Shown piece by piece: positions 50,256-59,877 of a stretch of 64,000 nucleotides of DNA. The notes under the pieces were generated by a model, which saw only the letters and a program-made list of their open reading frames with translations, ran no database searches and was not told the origin of the DNA. Source of the stretch: Geodermatophilus sabuli (GTDB taxonomy: Bacteria > Actinomycetota > Actinomycetes > Mycobacteriales > Geodermatophilaceae); contig NZ_JAAGWF010000008.1 of the NCBI RefSeq assembly GCF_010686765.1, forward strand, positions 248,001-312,000, read 5' to 3'. A program made the position numbers and the translations under genes. Numbering within the stretch: position 1 is the first letter of the stretch; each line of letters opens with the position of its first letter.

Positions 50256-53030
50256 TCACGGCGAGGGCGTCGCTCCGAGCTGTGCGGGTAGCGCCGCCCG
50301 GGAACTCACCCCGAGCTTGGGGAAGATCCGGTACAGGTGCGCGCCGACGGTCCGGTGCGAGAGGTACAGCCGCTCGCCGATCTCACGGTTGGTCAGGCCC
50401 GTGGCCGCGAGCTGGGCGATCTGCAGCTCCTGGGGGGTCAGCTGGTCGGCGGCGTCGGGGCGGCGGCGTCCGCCCGCGGCACCGGACGCGCGGAGCTCCG
50501 CGCGGGCGCGGTCGGCCCACGGCGGGAGACCCAGCGCCTCGAACGCGTCCCGCGCGGCCTGCAGCGGCACCCGGGAGTCGACCGCCCGCCGCTGGCGGCG
50601 CAGCCAGGCGCCGTGGGCCAGCAGGAGCCGCGCCCGGTGGAAGGGCCAGGCCGAGAGGTCCACCGCCAGCGCCTCGGCGAACCCGTCGCCGTCGTCGCGC
50701 GCCAGCGCCCGGGCGCAGGTCAGCGACGCCCGCAGGAGCGGGGAGCCGACCGTGGCGGCGAGGCCGCCCAGCTCCTCGAGCAGCGGGCCCACCTCGCTGG
50801 CCCGGCCGCTGTGCACCGCGGCGTCGACCAGGTCGTCGACCACCCACCAGCGCACGAACGGGTGGGCCGTCGGCGAGGCGGGGTCGGCGATGGTGTGCAG
50901 CTGCTCGTAGGCCTCGGCGTGCCGGCCGGCCGACAGCGCGGCCCGTCCTCGGACGAGGGCGACCAGGGACAGCATCGGTGTCGCGGCCGAGGGCAGCAGC
51001 ACCCGCTCGGCGCGGGCCGCGAGGTGTTCGGCGAGCGCGGCGTCCCCGCGGATGGCCGCCACGGCTCCCGAGGCGAGGCGGGCGACGGCGGCCCAGCGGG
51101 GCTGCCCCGTCTCCTCCGCCAGCCGGGTCCCCTCGTCGGCCGCCGGCGCCGCGGTGGTCGCGACGCCGAGCAGGGCACCGCCCCACGCCCGGTGCACCAG
51201 CTCCTGCGCGAGGAGGCCCAGCCGGCCCTGTGCCCGCAGCAGCGTCTCGGCCTGCTCGTGCAGCCGGACGGCGGTGTCGAGGGCGCCGACCGCGCTGGCG
51301 GCCGCGCCGAGCAGACGGAGGGTGTCGGCGTCCCCGGTCGGGTCCCGCGACCCGGCCGCCAGGGCGTCGAGGACGGCGTCGCCGCAGCCGACGGGATCGG
51401 CCAGCGCGAGGGCGGCGAGCAGCCGCGGGTCGCGCGGGGAGGCCGTCGCGCGCCGGGCGCTGCCCACCAGCCGGTCCCGCACGGCCTGCGGCGGGTTGGA
51501 CCAGTGGCTGCGCAGCGCGACGAGCAGCAGGGAGTCCAGGGCGCGGTCGGGGTCGCCCGCTGCCTGCATCCGGTCGGCCAGGTCGACGAAGGCCGACAGG
51601 TTGTCGGCGCCCGACCAGCTGGCCTCGACCAGGATCTCGCGCAGCCACAGCAGCTGCAGCCGGTCGGCCGGGCGCAGGTCGAGGGGCTCGGCGTCCCGGA
51701 GCAGCTCGGCGACGCGCGCGGAGCGGCCGGCGTCGGCGGCCAGGCGGGCCGCGCCCAGCAGCCGCTCACCACGGGTCGCAGGATCGGGGGTCAGCTGCGC
51801 GGCGCGCTCGAGCGCGGCTTCGGCGGCGGGCACGTCGCCGCGCGCGTGCGCCCGCCCGGCAGCGGTCACCAGCGCGGCCGCGATGTCCTCGTCGGGTCCG
51901 ACGCAGGCTGCCGCGCGGTGCCAGACCTGCCGGTGTGGCGCCCCGGCGAGGACGTCGGCCAGCGCGGAGTGCGCGGCGTGCCGGGCGGCCAGCCGCGCGC
52001 CCTGCCGGACGGCGGACCGGACGAGGGGGTGACGGAAGCGCACCCGCGCGTCGTCGTCCACCCGCAGCAGCCCGGCGCCCGCGGCCGGCTCGAGGTCGGC
52101 CAGGGTGGCCGGGTGGCCGAGCAGCGCGGTGCCGGCCGCGAGCACCTCGGCGAGGCGGTCGCCGTCGTCCAGGGCCGCCACCAGCAGCAGCGCCCGGGTG
52201 GCGGCCGGCAGCCCGGGCACGCGCGAGGCGAAGGCCTGCTCGAGCCGGGCGGTCAGGGGCAGCCAGGCCGAGGGGACGGCGTGCCGGGCGCCCAGGCCCG
52301 GGCCGAGCGGCAGCTCGACCAGCGCGAGCGGGTTGCCCGCCGCCTCGCCGAGCAGCCGCTCCCGCAGGTCCCCGGCCAGGCCGGGGGCACGGCTGTCGAG
52401 CAGGGCGCGGGCGTCGGCGTCCTCCAGCGGCGCCAGGGACAGCTGGTCGAGCCCGGCGGTGCACAGCGGGGTCGCGCCGACGTCGTGCCGGCCGCCGGCC
52501 AGCAGTGCGATCGGTTCGCCGGCCACCCGGCGGCCGACGAAGGCGAGCACCTCGCTGGTCGACCGGTCCAGCCACGGCGCGTCCTCGACGAGCAGCAGCA
52601 CGGGAGCCACCTGGGCCAGGTCGGCCAGCAGGTCCAGCGTGCCCAGCGCGGTGCGGAACATCGGTGGCCCCGGCTCGCCGGTGCCCAGCGCGGCCCGCAC
52701 CTCGGGATGGGCGTCCGCCGGGAGCCGCGCGAGCACCGGGGCGAGCAGGTGGTGCAGGGCGGCGAAGGGGAGGTGCGCCTCCGAGGGCACCCCTGCGGTG
52801 CGCAGCACCCGGAACCCGGCCGCGCTCGCGCGGACCCCCGCCTCCTCGAGCAGCGCCGACTTGCCGATGCCCGCGTCGCCACGTACCAGCAGCGTGGCAC
52901 CGCTGCCCGTGGCGGCCGCGGCGAGCAGGGCGTCGAGCACGGCGAGCTCCGGCTCCCGGCCCAGCAGCCGCGGCTCCCGGGGCACGGGGCACTCGGCGAC
53001 CCGGAGCCGGGGCGGCGTTGCGGTGGTCAC
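50256..53030 (-). CDS. Large ATP-binding LuxR (LAL) family regulator
   Basis: The 924-residue protein has an AAA-type ATPase domain near the N-terminus (LLGREPELAVLDALL; Walker A VRGDAGIGKSALL; Walker B VLLLVEDAPWLDRS). A long helical TPR-like middle follows. A C-terminal LuxR helix-turn-helix completes it (LTPQELQIAQLAATGLTNREIGERLYLSHRTVGAHLYRIFPKLGV). GGGAGG lies 5 bases before the GTG at 53030. LAL proteins are usually activators of secondary-metabolite or sugar genes; the target here is unknown. Confidence 0.93.
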   Translation of the reverse strand: MTTATPPRLRVAECPVPREPRLLGREPELAVLDALLAAAATGSGATLLVRGDAGIGKSALLEEAGVRASAAGFRVLRTAGVPSEAHLPFAALHHLLAPVLARLPADAHPEVRAALGTGEPGPPMFRTALGTLDLLADLAQVAPVLLLVEDAPWLDRSTSEVLAFVGRRVAGEPIALLAGGRHDVGATPLCTAGLDQLSLAPLEDADARALLDSRAPGLAGDLRERLLGEAAGNPLALVELPLGPGLGARHAVPSAWLPLTARLEQAFASRVPGLPAATRALLLVAALDDGDRLAEVLAAGTALLGHPATLADLEPAAGAGLLRVDDDARVRFRHPLVRSAVRQGARLAARHAAHSALADVLAGAPHRQVWHRAAACVGPDEDIAAALVTAAGRAHARGDVPAAEAALERAAQLTPDPATRGERLLGAARLAADAGRSARVAELLRDAEPLDLRPADRLQLLWLREILVEASWSGADNLSAFVDLADRMQAAGDPDRALDSLLLVALRSHWSNPPQAVRDRLVGSARRATASPRDPRLLAALALADPVGCGDAVLDALAAGSRDPTGDADTLRLLGAAASAVGALDTAVRLHEQAETLLRAQGRLGLLAQELVHRAWGGALLGVATTAAPAADEGTRLAEETGQPRWAAVARLASGAVAAIRGDAALAEHLAARAERVLLPSAATPMLSLVALVRGRAALSAGRHAEAYEQLHTIADPASPTAHPFVRWWVVDDLVDAAVHSGRASEVGPLLEELGGLAATVGSPLLRASLTCARALARDDGDGFAEALAVDLSAWPFHRARLLLAHGAWLRRQRRAVDSRVPLQAARDAFEALGLPPWADRARAELRASGAAGGRRRPDAADQLTPQELQIAQLAATGLTNREIGERLYLSHRTVGAHLYRIFPKLGVSSRAALPAQLGATPSP

Positions 53031-53074
53031 GCGGGCCTCCCGACGGTGCTCGCCGGCCGGTTCTGCTGGTCCCG

Positions 53075-53139
53075 ACGCTAGGCCGGGTCCGCAGGCGGGA
53101 GTCGGCTGAGCGTGCACGGGAGTGGGCTGACCGTGCAGG
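53075..53139 (-). promoter_or_regulatory. LAL-gene promoter with 21-bp direct repeats
   Basis: Minus-strand TAGCGT (53075-53080) is a minus-ten candidate about 45 bp before the LAL start. Two 21-base direct repeats (53098-53118 and 53119-53139; 18 of 21 identical, both containing GGCTGA and CGTGCA) occupy the minus-35 region, which has no TTGACA-like box. This arrangement suits an activator. Confidence 0.5.
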
Positions 53140-53145
53140 GCGCAG

Positions 53146-54090
53146 CTACTCCTCGCGTCGGCGCCGGCGCCACTCGCGCGGGGACAGGCCGAAGGCGGCC
53201 CGGAACCGGCGGCTGAAGTGGCCGGCGTCGAGGAAGCCCCAGCGGCGGCCGATCGCGGCGATCGTCCAGGCGGCCTTCGCCGGGTCGGTCAGGTCCCGCC
53301 GGGCGCGCTCGAGCCGCTCGGCCATGATCCACTCCGCCAGGCCGATGCCGGAGTCGGCGCACAGCTGGTAGAGCCGGCGCACCGAGACGTGGTGGGCCGC
53401 GGCGATGCGCGCGGCGTCCAGTCGGGGATCGCCGAGGTGCTGGCGGGCGTGGGCCAGCACCTGCGCCAGCAGCGCGTCCTGCGCGGTCGCCGTCCGCAGC
53501 CGGCTGCCGCCGCCGGCCTCGGCGACCAGGGCGCGGAGCAGGTCCACCGTGCCGGTGCCGACCGACCGGGCGCTGTCGAGGGCGGCGACCGCCTCGACGT
53601 CGCGCAGCAGCCGCCCCACGTGCGCGACCACGAGATCGGTCAGCGGGCTGCGGGGGAGGCCGGTGGTCACGGCCCGGCGGACGACGTCGGCAGGCAGGGC
53701 GAGGTCCTCGGCGTCGACGACGACGGCGTGCGAGCGTCCGCGGTCACGCCAGCCGAACGCGTAGGGGGCGCCGAGGTCGAGCAGGGTCACCGACCCCGGC
53801 CGCACCAGCTGGTCCCGGTCGCCCTGGACGACGCCGCCCAGCCCGCGCTCGTGCACGAGCAGCGCGATGCCCGGCGGCCGCTCGCGCCGCGCCTGTCCCC
53901 GGGCCGGGCGCACCTGCAGGCCGGAGGAGGTGGTGCGGGTGACGGCGAGCGGGCCGAGGACGTCCATGTCCAGCCGGAAGGCGACCTCGCTCGGGGGGTG
54001 CTGGAAGTCGACCTGGAGGTGCCACACCTCGTCGAGGAAGGTGCGGGCGGCCTCGGCGCGGTCCCGCGGGGCGAGCAGCGCGGTGTCCAC
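53146..54090 (-). CDS. AraC family transcriptional regulator
   Basis: The product of about 314 residues has an AraC-binding-like N-terminal domain (LVRPGSVTLLDLGAPYAFGWRDRGRSHAVVV). The C-terminal part holds the double helix-turn-helix of AraC (RIAAAHHVSVRRLYQLCADSGIGLAEWIMAERLERARRDL; IAAIGRRWGFLDAGHFSRRFRAAFGLSPREWR). The start is uncertain: GTG at 54090 or TTG at 54102, both just after a tandem repeat. The layout resembles NahR/AlkS-type or FeaR-like regulators of oxygenase and amine genes. Confidence 0.85.
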   Translation of the reverse strand: MDTALLAPRDRAEAARTFLDEVWHLQVDFQHPPSEVAFRLDMDVLGPLAVTRTTSSGLQVRPARGQARRERPPGIALLVHERGLGGVVQGDRDQLVRPGSVTLLDLGAPYAFGWRDRGRSHAVVVDAEDLALPADVVRRAVTTGLPRSPLTDLVVAHVGRLLRDVEAVAALDSARSVGTGTVDLLRALVAEAGGGSRLRTATAQDALLAQVLAHARQHLGDPRLDAARIAAAHHVSVRRLYQLCADSGIGLAEWIMAERLERARRDLTDPAKAAWTIAAIGRRWGFLDAGHFSRRFRAAFGLSPREWRRRRREE

Positions 54091-54102
54091 GGTGCGTCCC
54101 AA

Positions 54103-54163
54103 CGCCGTCCCCCTCTCCGCCCCCGCAGCGCCGTCCCCTCTCCGCCCCCGCAGCGTCGTCCCC
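54103..54163 (-). repeat. Tandem 25-26 bp repeat upstream of the AraC gene
   Basis: Unit one (54103-54128) and unit two (54129-54153) are identical but for one C. A third copy begins at 54154 and breaks off. Each contains a CCGTCCCC and a CTCCGCCCCCG block. It lies directly before the AraC start, so copy number could affect its expression. Confidence 0.7.
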
Positions 54164-54188
54164 ACCGGCGCCCGCGCGCAAGGACCTC

Positions 54189-54977
54189 TCAGTCCAGGTC
54201 CACCGGCACGCCGGCCGGCAGCCAGCGCACGGCGCGGCGCAGCGCGGGAGGCGCCGCCGCGAAGGCCTGCTCGACCGGGCCGCGGCCCTCCCGGAAGTGC
54301 GACCAGCCCTCGTAGTGGACCGGGACGACGGTCCGGGGGCGCAGCAGCCGGCAGAGCTCGACGGCGTCCCGGCCGCGCATGGAGTACCGGACGGGCCCGG
54401 TGACGGGGAACCGGACGCCACCCAGGTGCAGCAGCGCGGCGTCCACGGTCAACCGCTCGGCCACCTGGCGCACCCCGCCGAAGAGCACCGTGTCGCCGGA
54501 GATCCACAGCTGCCCGTGCTCCTGGCCGTCCCAGCGCAGCGCGAACCCGATGACGGCGCCGGCCACCGGGCGGCTGAACCGCGGACCGTGCCGGGCCGGC
54601 GTCGCGGTGACCACGACCGTGGGCCGGCCGGGCGCGGTCAGCTCCGTGGTCGCCCAGGGCGCGAGTCCGCGCACCGACCCGCCCAGCCGCCGCGCCCCGG
54701 GGAGCGTGGTGACCACGACGCCGGCCGCGGGCAGCAGCGCGCGGCCGGCGTCGTCGAGGTTGTCGGCGTGGTGGTCGTGGCTGAGCAGGACGGCGTCCAC
54801 CGGCAGGACGTCTTCGGCCGCGACCGCCGGCCCGGTCGTCTTCCGCGAGCCGGTGCCCCAGCCGAAGGCGTACCGGCGGCCGGGCGGGTCGAAGGTCGGG
54901 TCCACCAGGAGGCGCCACCCGGCCGCTTCGACCAGCACCGTCGGCCCGCCGACGTGGGTGAGGCGGACGCCGTTCAC
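54189..54977 (-). CDS. Metallo-beta-lactamase-fold hydrolase
   Basis: The 262-residue product has a metallo-beta-lactamase fold of the UlaG/YfhI type, with VDAVLLSHDHHADNLDDAG for metal binding. Further family motifs are VTATPARHGP, LWISGDTVLFGGV and PRTVVPVHYEGWSHF. The substrate is unknown. GTG start overlaps the stop of the alpha/beta hydrolase gene (GTGA). Its stop is followed by GAGAGG-like DNA and the tandem repeat. Confidence 0.85.
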   Translation of the reverse strand: MNGVRLTHVGGPTVLVEAAGWRLLVDPTFDPPGRRYAFGWGTGSRKTTGPAVAAEDVLPVDAVLLSHDHHADNLDDAGRALLPAAGVVVTTLPGARRLGGSVRGLAPWATTELTAPGRPTVVVTATPARHGPRFSRPVAGAVIGFALRWDGQEHGQLWISGDTVLFGGVRQVAERLTVDAALLHLGGVRFPVTGPVRYSMRGRDAVELCRLLRPRTVVPVHYEGWSHFREGRGPVEQAFAAAPPALRRAVRWLPAGVPVDLD

Positions 54978-55846
54978 TGTGCGCCGGCCACCTCCGACCG
55001 CGCGGGACGAGCGTGCGCGAGCGCCCAGTCCAGCGCGGCGTCAGCGATCTCCTCCCAGCCCTCCTGGGCCGGCAGCAGGTGCGCCTTGCCGGGGTACTCC
55101 ACGACCTCGGTGACGGTGTTCGGCGCCTTGTAGTGCTTGGCGTTGGAGTACTGCACCTTCGGCGGCATCAGGTGGTCCTCGCCGCCGGCGATGAAGAGCA
55201 GCGGCGCGCGGGCGTCGTTGTGGTAGTCGACGGCCGCGTCCTGCGGACCGGGCATGAGGTTGGCCAGCACGGTGCTCCACAGGACGCCGCCGGAGGCGGG
55301 CACGTGGTACCGCTCGTACAGCGCCCGGGACTCCTCCTCGGAGAACGTGTTCGTGAAGGCGTAGTGCCACTGCTCGTGGGTGAAGCCGATCGCCTTGTGC
55401 CGGTTGGCCGGGCTCTTGAAGGCCGGGAAGGTCGACCGCAGCTGCGACAGGGGCAGGACCTTCACGCCCTCCGTGGGCGCGGAGTTGATCGCCACCCCGG
55501 CCGCCCCGAAGCCCCGGTCGAGCAGCAGCTGGACGAAGACGCCGCCGGCCGAGTGCCCGATGAGGATCGGCGGCTTCTCGAGGGGCTCGATCACCGAGCG
55601 GAGCCGCTCGACGATCGCCGGGACGGTCAGCTCCACGATCGGCGTCGGGTCGGCGTTGAGCGCTTCGACCTCGGCCTCGAAACCGGGATAGGCGGGGGTC
55701 AGGACGCGGAAGCCGCGGGCCTCGTAGCGCGCCTTCCACTCCTCCCAGCTGCGCGGGGTCACCCAGAAGCCGTGGATCAGCACGATCGTGTCCGGGGCGT
55801 CCGGTACGGGGTCGGAGACGGGGCGGGGGTCGGGGATGTCGGTCAT
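54974..55846 (-). CDS. Alpha/beta hydrolase
   Basis: The 290-residue product has an oxyanion region IVLIHGFWVTPRSWEEW, nucleophile elbow LIGHSAGGVFVQLLLD, an acid in FIAGGEDHLMPP and a His in YPGKAHLLPAQEGWEEI. It is an esterase or lipase-like enzyme with no signal peptide, so cytoplasmic. It is coupled to the metallo-beta-lactamase gene, and the next gene upstream is another hydrolase; substrates unknown. Confidence 0.88.
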   Translation of the reverse strand: MTDIPDPRPVSDPVPDAPDTIVLIHGFWVTPRSWEEWKARYEARGFRVLTPAYPGFEAEVEALNADPTPIVELTVPAIVERLRSVIEPLEKPPILIGHSAGGVFVQLLLDRGFGAAGVAINSAPTEGVKVLPLSQLRSTFPAFKSPANRHKAIGFTHEQWHYAFTNTFSEEESRALYERYHVPASGGVLWSTVLANLMPGPQDAAVDYHNDARAPLLFIAGGEDHLMPPKVQYSNAKHYKAPNTVTEVVEYPGKAHLLPAQEGWEEIADAALDWALAHARPARSEVAGAQ

Positions 55847-55885
55847 CGGAGTGCTCCTCGGAGGTGGTGGACGGTGGACACCGGC

Positions 55886-56707
55886 TCAGGCCCGCGCGAA
55901 GGCGAGCAGGTCGGCGGTGAACGCCTGACCGTGGGCACCGGTCAGGCCGTGCGGCCGGCCGGGGTAGACCCTGAGCTCGGCGTCCTTGAGCAGCTCGGCC
56001 GTCTTCGGTGCCGAGTTGGCGAAGGGCACGATCTGGTCGTCGTCGCCGTGCGCGACGAGCACCGGGACGTCGATCTGGTGCAGGTCCTGGGTGAAGTCGG
56101 TCTCCGAGAACGCCCGGATGCAGTCGTGGGCGCCCTTGAGACCGGCCGTCATGCTCATCCGCCAGAAGTCGTCCAGCTGCCCCTGCGCGACCTCGCTGCC
56201 GGGCCGGTCGGCCCCGTAGAACGGGGTGGCCAGCTGCCGGTAGAACTCCGAGCGCCCGCCGAGCACGCCGGCCCGGATCTCGTCGAAGGCCTCGACGGGG
56301 AGCCCTTCGGGGTTGGCGTCGGTGCGCATCAGGAGCGGTGGGACGGCGCCGAGCAGGACCGCCCGCGACACGCGGGCCGTGCCGTGCCGGCCCATGTACC
56401 GGGTGACCTCGCCGCCGCCGGTGGAGTGCCCGACGAGGACCACGTCGTGCAGGTCGAGGTGCTCGATCAGCTGGGCCAGGTCGTCGGCGTAGGTGTCCAT
56501 GTCGTTGCCCTCCCACGGCTGGCTCGACCGGCCGTGCCCCCGGCGGTCGTGGGCGATGGCGCGGAAGCCGTTCGAGGCCATGGCGAACAGCTGCTCGTCC
56601 CAGGCGTCGGCGTTCAGCGGCCAGCCGTGGCTGAGGACGACCGGCTGCCCGGAGCCCCAGTCCTTGTAGAAGAGGGAGGTGCCGTCCGTCGTGGTGAACA
56701 TGGCCAT
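55886..56707 (-). CDS. Non-haem chloroperoxidase-like alpha/beta hydrolase
   Basis: The 273-residue product begins [34 protein letters not shown] and has the nucleophile elbow [30 protein letters not shown] supplies the acid and RPHGL the His. This is the cofactor-free haloperoxidase/arylesterase group, which mostly act as esterases or perhydrolases. AGGAGG is 6 bases before the ATG. Confidence 0.9.
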   Translation of the reverse strand: MAMFTTTDGTSLFYKDWGSGQPVVLSHGWPLNADAWDEQLFAMASNGFRAIAHDRRGHGRSSQPWEGNDMDTYADDLAQLIEHLDLHDVVLVGHSTGGGEVTRYMGRHGTARVSRAVLLGAVPPLLMRTDANPEGLPVEAFDEIRAGVLGGRSEFYRQLATPFYGADRPGSEVAQGQLDDFWRMSMTAGLKGAHDCIRAFSETDFTQDLHQIDVPVLVAHGDDDQIVPFANSAPKTAELLKDAELRVYPGRPHGLTGAHGQAFTADLLAFARA

Positions 56708-56772
56708 CGAGTGCCTCCTGCGGGTCGGTCGGGACCCGTCCGACCCTGGCCCGAGCGCGGTGCGCCGGGCAT

Positions 56773-56786
56773 CAGTCACGTGACTG
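56773..56786. promoter_or_regulatory. Perfect 14-bp palindrome in a divergent promoter region
   Basis: CAGTCACGTGACTG lies between the chloroperoxidase-like gene and the second ABC exporter. A cluster of shorter inverted repeats follows (56815-56821 with 56826-56832, GTCCACC/GGTGGAC, and several ACCGGT motifs up to 56856). These are likely operators; the response regulator encoded in the exporter operon is a candidate binder. Confidence 0.55.
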
Positions 56787-56888
56787 CACGCGCTCCGTCC
56801 GGTCGACTGCCGGCGTCCACCGACCGGTGGACGGCGGACCACCGGTTCGGCGGTCCCGGGCCGGCGGGCCCGGCGACAGGCTCGTGCC

Positions 56889-57794
56889 ATGACAGCGACC
56901 CAGCAGGCGCCGGCCCCCCGCGGGACGGCGCGCGACGAGGAACCGGCCGTGCGGGTGCGCGGGCTGGTCAAGCGGTACGGGGGCCGGGCGGTCGTCGACG
57001 GCATCGACCTCGAGGTGCGGCGCGGTGAGGTGTTCGCGCTGCTCGGGCCCAACGGGGCGGGCAAGACGACGACCGTCGAGATCCTGGAGGGGGTCCGCCG
57101 CCGCGACGCCGGGGAGGTGACCGTGCTGGGCGAGGACCCGGCGACCGGCGGGCGGCGCTGGCGGGACCGGATCGGCGTGGTCGGGCAGACCACCGGCGCC
57201 GGCAACGCCCTGACGGTCCGCGAGACCCTCGACCACTACACGCACTACCACGCGGCGCCGGTCCCGACGGGCGAGCTGCTGGCCGACGTCGGGCTGACCG
57301 AGGCCGCGTCGCGGCGGGTCGACAAGCTCTCCGGGGGCCAGCGCCGCCGGCTGGAGGTGGCCCTCGGCGTGCAGGGCCGGCCCGAGCTGCTGTTCCTCGA
57401 CGAGCCCACGACGGGGATGGACCCCGTCGCGCGGCGACAGTTCTGGACGCTGGTGGAGGGCCTGCGGACCCGCGGCACGACCGTCCTGCTGACCACCCAC
57501 TACCTGGACGAGGCCGCGCACCTGGCCGACCGGGTCGGCGTCATCACCGCCGGCCGGCTGGTCGAGGTGGGTCCGCCCGCCGACCTCGGTGGCGACCTGC
57601 GCCGGGAGGTCACCGTCCGGTGGACCGAGGGGGACGCTCCCCGCGAGGTGGTCACCTCCGCCCCCGGCGCGCTGCTGCGCGACCTGCTCGCCGCCGACCC
57701 GTTCGGGGAGGTCCCCGACCTGTCCGTCACCCGCCCCGGCCTGGAGGACGTCTACCTCCGGCTGGTCGCCACCCCGGAGAGGGAGACCCGATGA
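56889..57794 (+). CDS. ABC exporter ATP-binding protein
   Basis: The 301-residue protein has Walker [15 protein letters not shown], signature [15 protein letters not shown] and Walker [19 protein letters not shown]. It overlaps the permease gene by ATGA and heads an operon that also encodes a two-component system. Such exporter plus DesK/DesR-type pairs often respond to membrane or lipid-active compounds; the substrate here is not known. Confidence 0.92.
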   Translation: MTATQQAPAPRGTARDEEPAVRVRGLVKRYGGRAVVDGIDLEVRRGEVFALLGPNGAGKTTTVEILEGVRRRDAGEVTVLGEDPATGGRRWRDRIGVVGQTTGAGNALTVRETLDHYTHYHAAPVPTGELLADVGLTEAASRRVDKLSGGQRRRLEVALGVQGRPELLFLDEPTTGMDPVARRQFWTLVEGLRTRGTTVLLTTHYLDEAAHLADRVGVITAGRLVEVGPPADLGGDLRREVTVRWTEGDAPREVVTSAPGALLRDLLAADPFGEVPDLSVTRPGLEDVYLRLVATPERETR

Positions 57795-58642
57795 CCGCCA
57801 CCACCGCACCGCGCACGACCACCGCACCCGGCACCACCGCCCGCCCGGCGCTGCCCTCGGCAGCCGCCATCGGCCGGTCCCGCATCGGCCTGGAGCTGCG
57901 GCTGTTCGCCCGTGACTCCGGGCAGGTCGTGTTCTCCTTCGCCTACCCGGTGATCATGCTGGTGATCTTCGGCTCCGTCTTCGGCGGCGAGGAGGTCCTG
58001 CCCGGGGTCGACTTCCGCCAGTACTTCCTCGCGGGCATCGCCGCGACCGGCGTCATGCTGACCAGCTTCCAGGCGGTCGGCACCGCGATCACCGAGGAGC
58101 GGGAGCGCGGTGACCTGGCCCGGCTGCAGACCCTGGGGACGCCGCCCCTGGCCTACGGGATCGGCAAGGCCGGTCAGGTGCTCGTCACCACCGTCGCGCA
58201 GCTGGCCGTGCTGCTGGGGGTGGCGGCGCTGGCCTACGACGTCCCGCTGCCCACCGAGCCCGGCCGGTGGCTGACCTTCGCCTGGGTGGTCGTGCTGGGC
58301 ATCCTCGCCGGCACGGTGATGGGCATCGCGGTGACGTCGTTCATCGGCAGCGCCCGCGCCGCCGGTACCGGGATCCCCGCGTTCGCCGTCGTCCTCCAGT
58401 TCCTCTCCGGCGTGTTCTTCATCGACTCCGACCTGCCGGCCTGGATGGACCAGATCGCGGCGGTGTTCCCGCTCAAGTGGATGGTGCAGGGCATGCGGTC
58501 GGTGTTCCTGCCGGACTCGGCGGCCGCCATGGAGGCGGCGGGCACGTGGGAGCACGGGAGGACTGCCCTGGTCCTGGTCGCATGGGTGATCATCGGCGCC
58601 GTGGTGTGCGCACGGACGTTCCGCTGGCGGCGGGGGGAGTGA
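57791..58642 (+). CDS. ABC-2 type exporter permease
   Basis: The 283-residue protein has a polar N-terminus of about 45 residues and six hydrophobic segments (VVFSFAYPVIMLVIFGSVFGG; QYFLAGIAATGVMLTSFQAVG; LTFAWVVVLGILAGTVMGIAV). The ABC-2 motif AVFPLKWMVQGMR near the C-terminus is typical. It is coupled to both neighbours by stop/start overlaps. Confidence 0.92.
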   Translation: MTATTAPRTTTAPGTTARPALPSAAAIGRSRIGLELRLFARDSGQVVFSFAYPVIMLVIFGSVFGGEEVLPGVDFRQYFLAGIAATGVMLTSFQAVGTAITEERERGDLARLQTLGTPPLAYGIGKAGQVLVTTVAQLAVLLGVAALAYDVPLPTEPGRWLTFAWVVVLGILAGTVMGIAVTSFIGSARAAGTGIPAFAVVLQFLSGVFFIDSDLPAWMDQIAAVFPLKWMVQGMRSVFLPDSAAAMEAAGTWEHGRTALVLVAWVIIGAVVCARTFRWRRGE

Positions 58643-59877
58643 CCTCGCTGCGTCGCTGGACCGCCGTCCTCGTCCCCGAGAGGGAGGAGGACGGCGGTTC
58701 GCCGCTGTCCGAGCGCGGGTGGCGGACCACCGTCGTCGGGATGCACGTGATCTCGGCGGCGGTGTGGGCGCTGGCGGTGCTGTCGACGGTGAGCGGCGAC
58801 GCGGTGGACGGCGGCAACCGCGGTCCCACGCTCGTCGTCCTCGGTGTGCTGGCGGTGTCCTACGCCGTGGCCGGCGGGCCGGCGATCAGCAGCAGCCGCC
58901 CGGTCCAGGCGGTGGTGCACCTGACGGTGGTCGTGGCCGGCTTCGCCGCGATCGGCTGGCTGGCCCCCTCGCTGCTGTTCATGCTCTTCCTGGCCTACCC
59001 GCAGGTGTGGTTCGTCGTGCAGGGGACGTCGGTCGGCGTGGCCTGGACGGTGCTCCTGGCCGTGGCCAGCGCGGCCGGCCCGATCGCCACCACGGCGGGC
59101 GGCCGGACGACCGCCGAGATCCTGCAGGAGACGGTGATCGGCCTGTTCTTCAGCCTGGCGCTCGGGTTGTGGGTCAGCCGGGTGCTGCACCAGAGCGGGC
59201 AGCGGGCGCAGCTGATCGAGCAGCTGGAGGCCACCCGCGCGGAGCTGGCCACCGCCGAGCGCGAACGCGGGGCGCTGGCCGAGCGGGAGCGGCTGGCCCG
59301 CGAGGTGCACGACACCCTGGCGCAGGGCTACACGAGCATCGTCGTCCTGGCGCAGACCGCGGCGGCCCAGCTGGCGACCGACCCGCCGGCCGTCCGGGAC
59401 CGGCTGGCCCTCATCGAGGAGGTCGCCCGCGACAACCTCGCCGAGGCGCGGGCGGTGGTGGCCGCGTTCCGTCCGGTCGGGCTGGAGGACTCCACCCTGG
59501 TCGAGGCACTGGAGCGGCTGGCGTCGCGGTTCGCCCGGGAGACCGGCCTGCCGGTCCGGGTGGACACCGCCGCCCTCGGCGAGGGGGCGGAGTTGCGCCG
59601 CGACGAGGAGGTGGTGCTGCTGCGCGGGGCGCAGGAGGCCCTGACCAACGTGCGCCGGCACGCGGACGCGACGGCGGTGGTGGTGCGGTTGTCGCGGGTG
59701 GCCGGGCAGGTGTCCGTGCACGTGGAGGACGACGGCGTCGGCTTCGACCCGGCCGCGGCGCGGGGCGCCGGGCTCGAGGGCCTGCGCGGACGGGTGGAGC
59801 AGGTGGGCGGATCGGTGGACGTCGCGTCGGCGCCTGGGGCCGGGACACGGGTGACGGTGCGGGTGCCCGGCTCGTGA
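58639..59877 (+). CDS. Two-component sensor histidine kinase (HisKA_3/DesK type)
   Basis: The 412-residue protein has an N-terminal membrane region with four or five segments (residues 33-165) and a short coiled coil. The phospho-acceptor motif REVHDTLAQGYTSIVVLAQTAA follows, then a HATPase domain (EEVVLLRGAQEALTNVRRHADA; VEDDGVGFDP; GLRGRVEQVGGSV). GTG start overlaps the permease stop. It phosphorylates the response regulator encoded next. Confidence 0.94.
   Translation: MTSLRRWTAVLVPEREEDGGSPLSERGWRTTVVGMHVISAAVWALAVLSTVSGDAVDGGNRGPTLVVLGVLAVSYAVAGGPAISSSRPVQAVVHLTVVVAGFAAIGWLAPSLLFMLFLAYPQVWFVVQGTSVGVAWTVLLAVASAAGPIATTAGGRTTAEILQETVIGLFFSLALGLWVSRVLHQSGQRAQLIEQLEATRAELATAERERGALAERERLAREVHDTLAQGYTSIVVLAQTAAAQLATDPPAVRDRLALIEEVARDNLAEARAVVAAFRPVGLEDSTLVEALERLASRFARETGLPVRVDTAALGEGAELRRDEEVVLLRGAQEALTNVRRHADATAVVVRLSRVAGQVSVHVEDDGVGFDPAAARGAGLEGLRGRVEQVGGSVDVASAPGAGTRVTVRVPGS

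Noticed and set aside
49868..53371. Plus-strand frame of 1167 codons opposite the LAL regulator
   Set aside because: Arginine/proline/alanine-only composition and a complete LuxR-family gene on the other strand.
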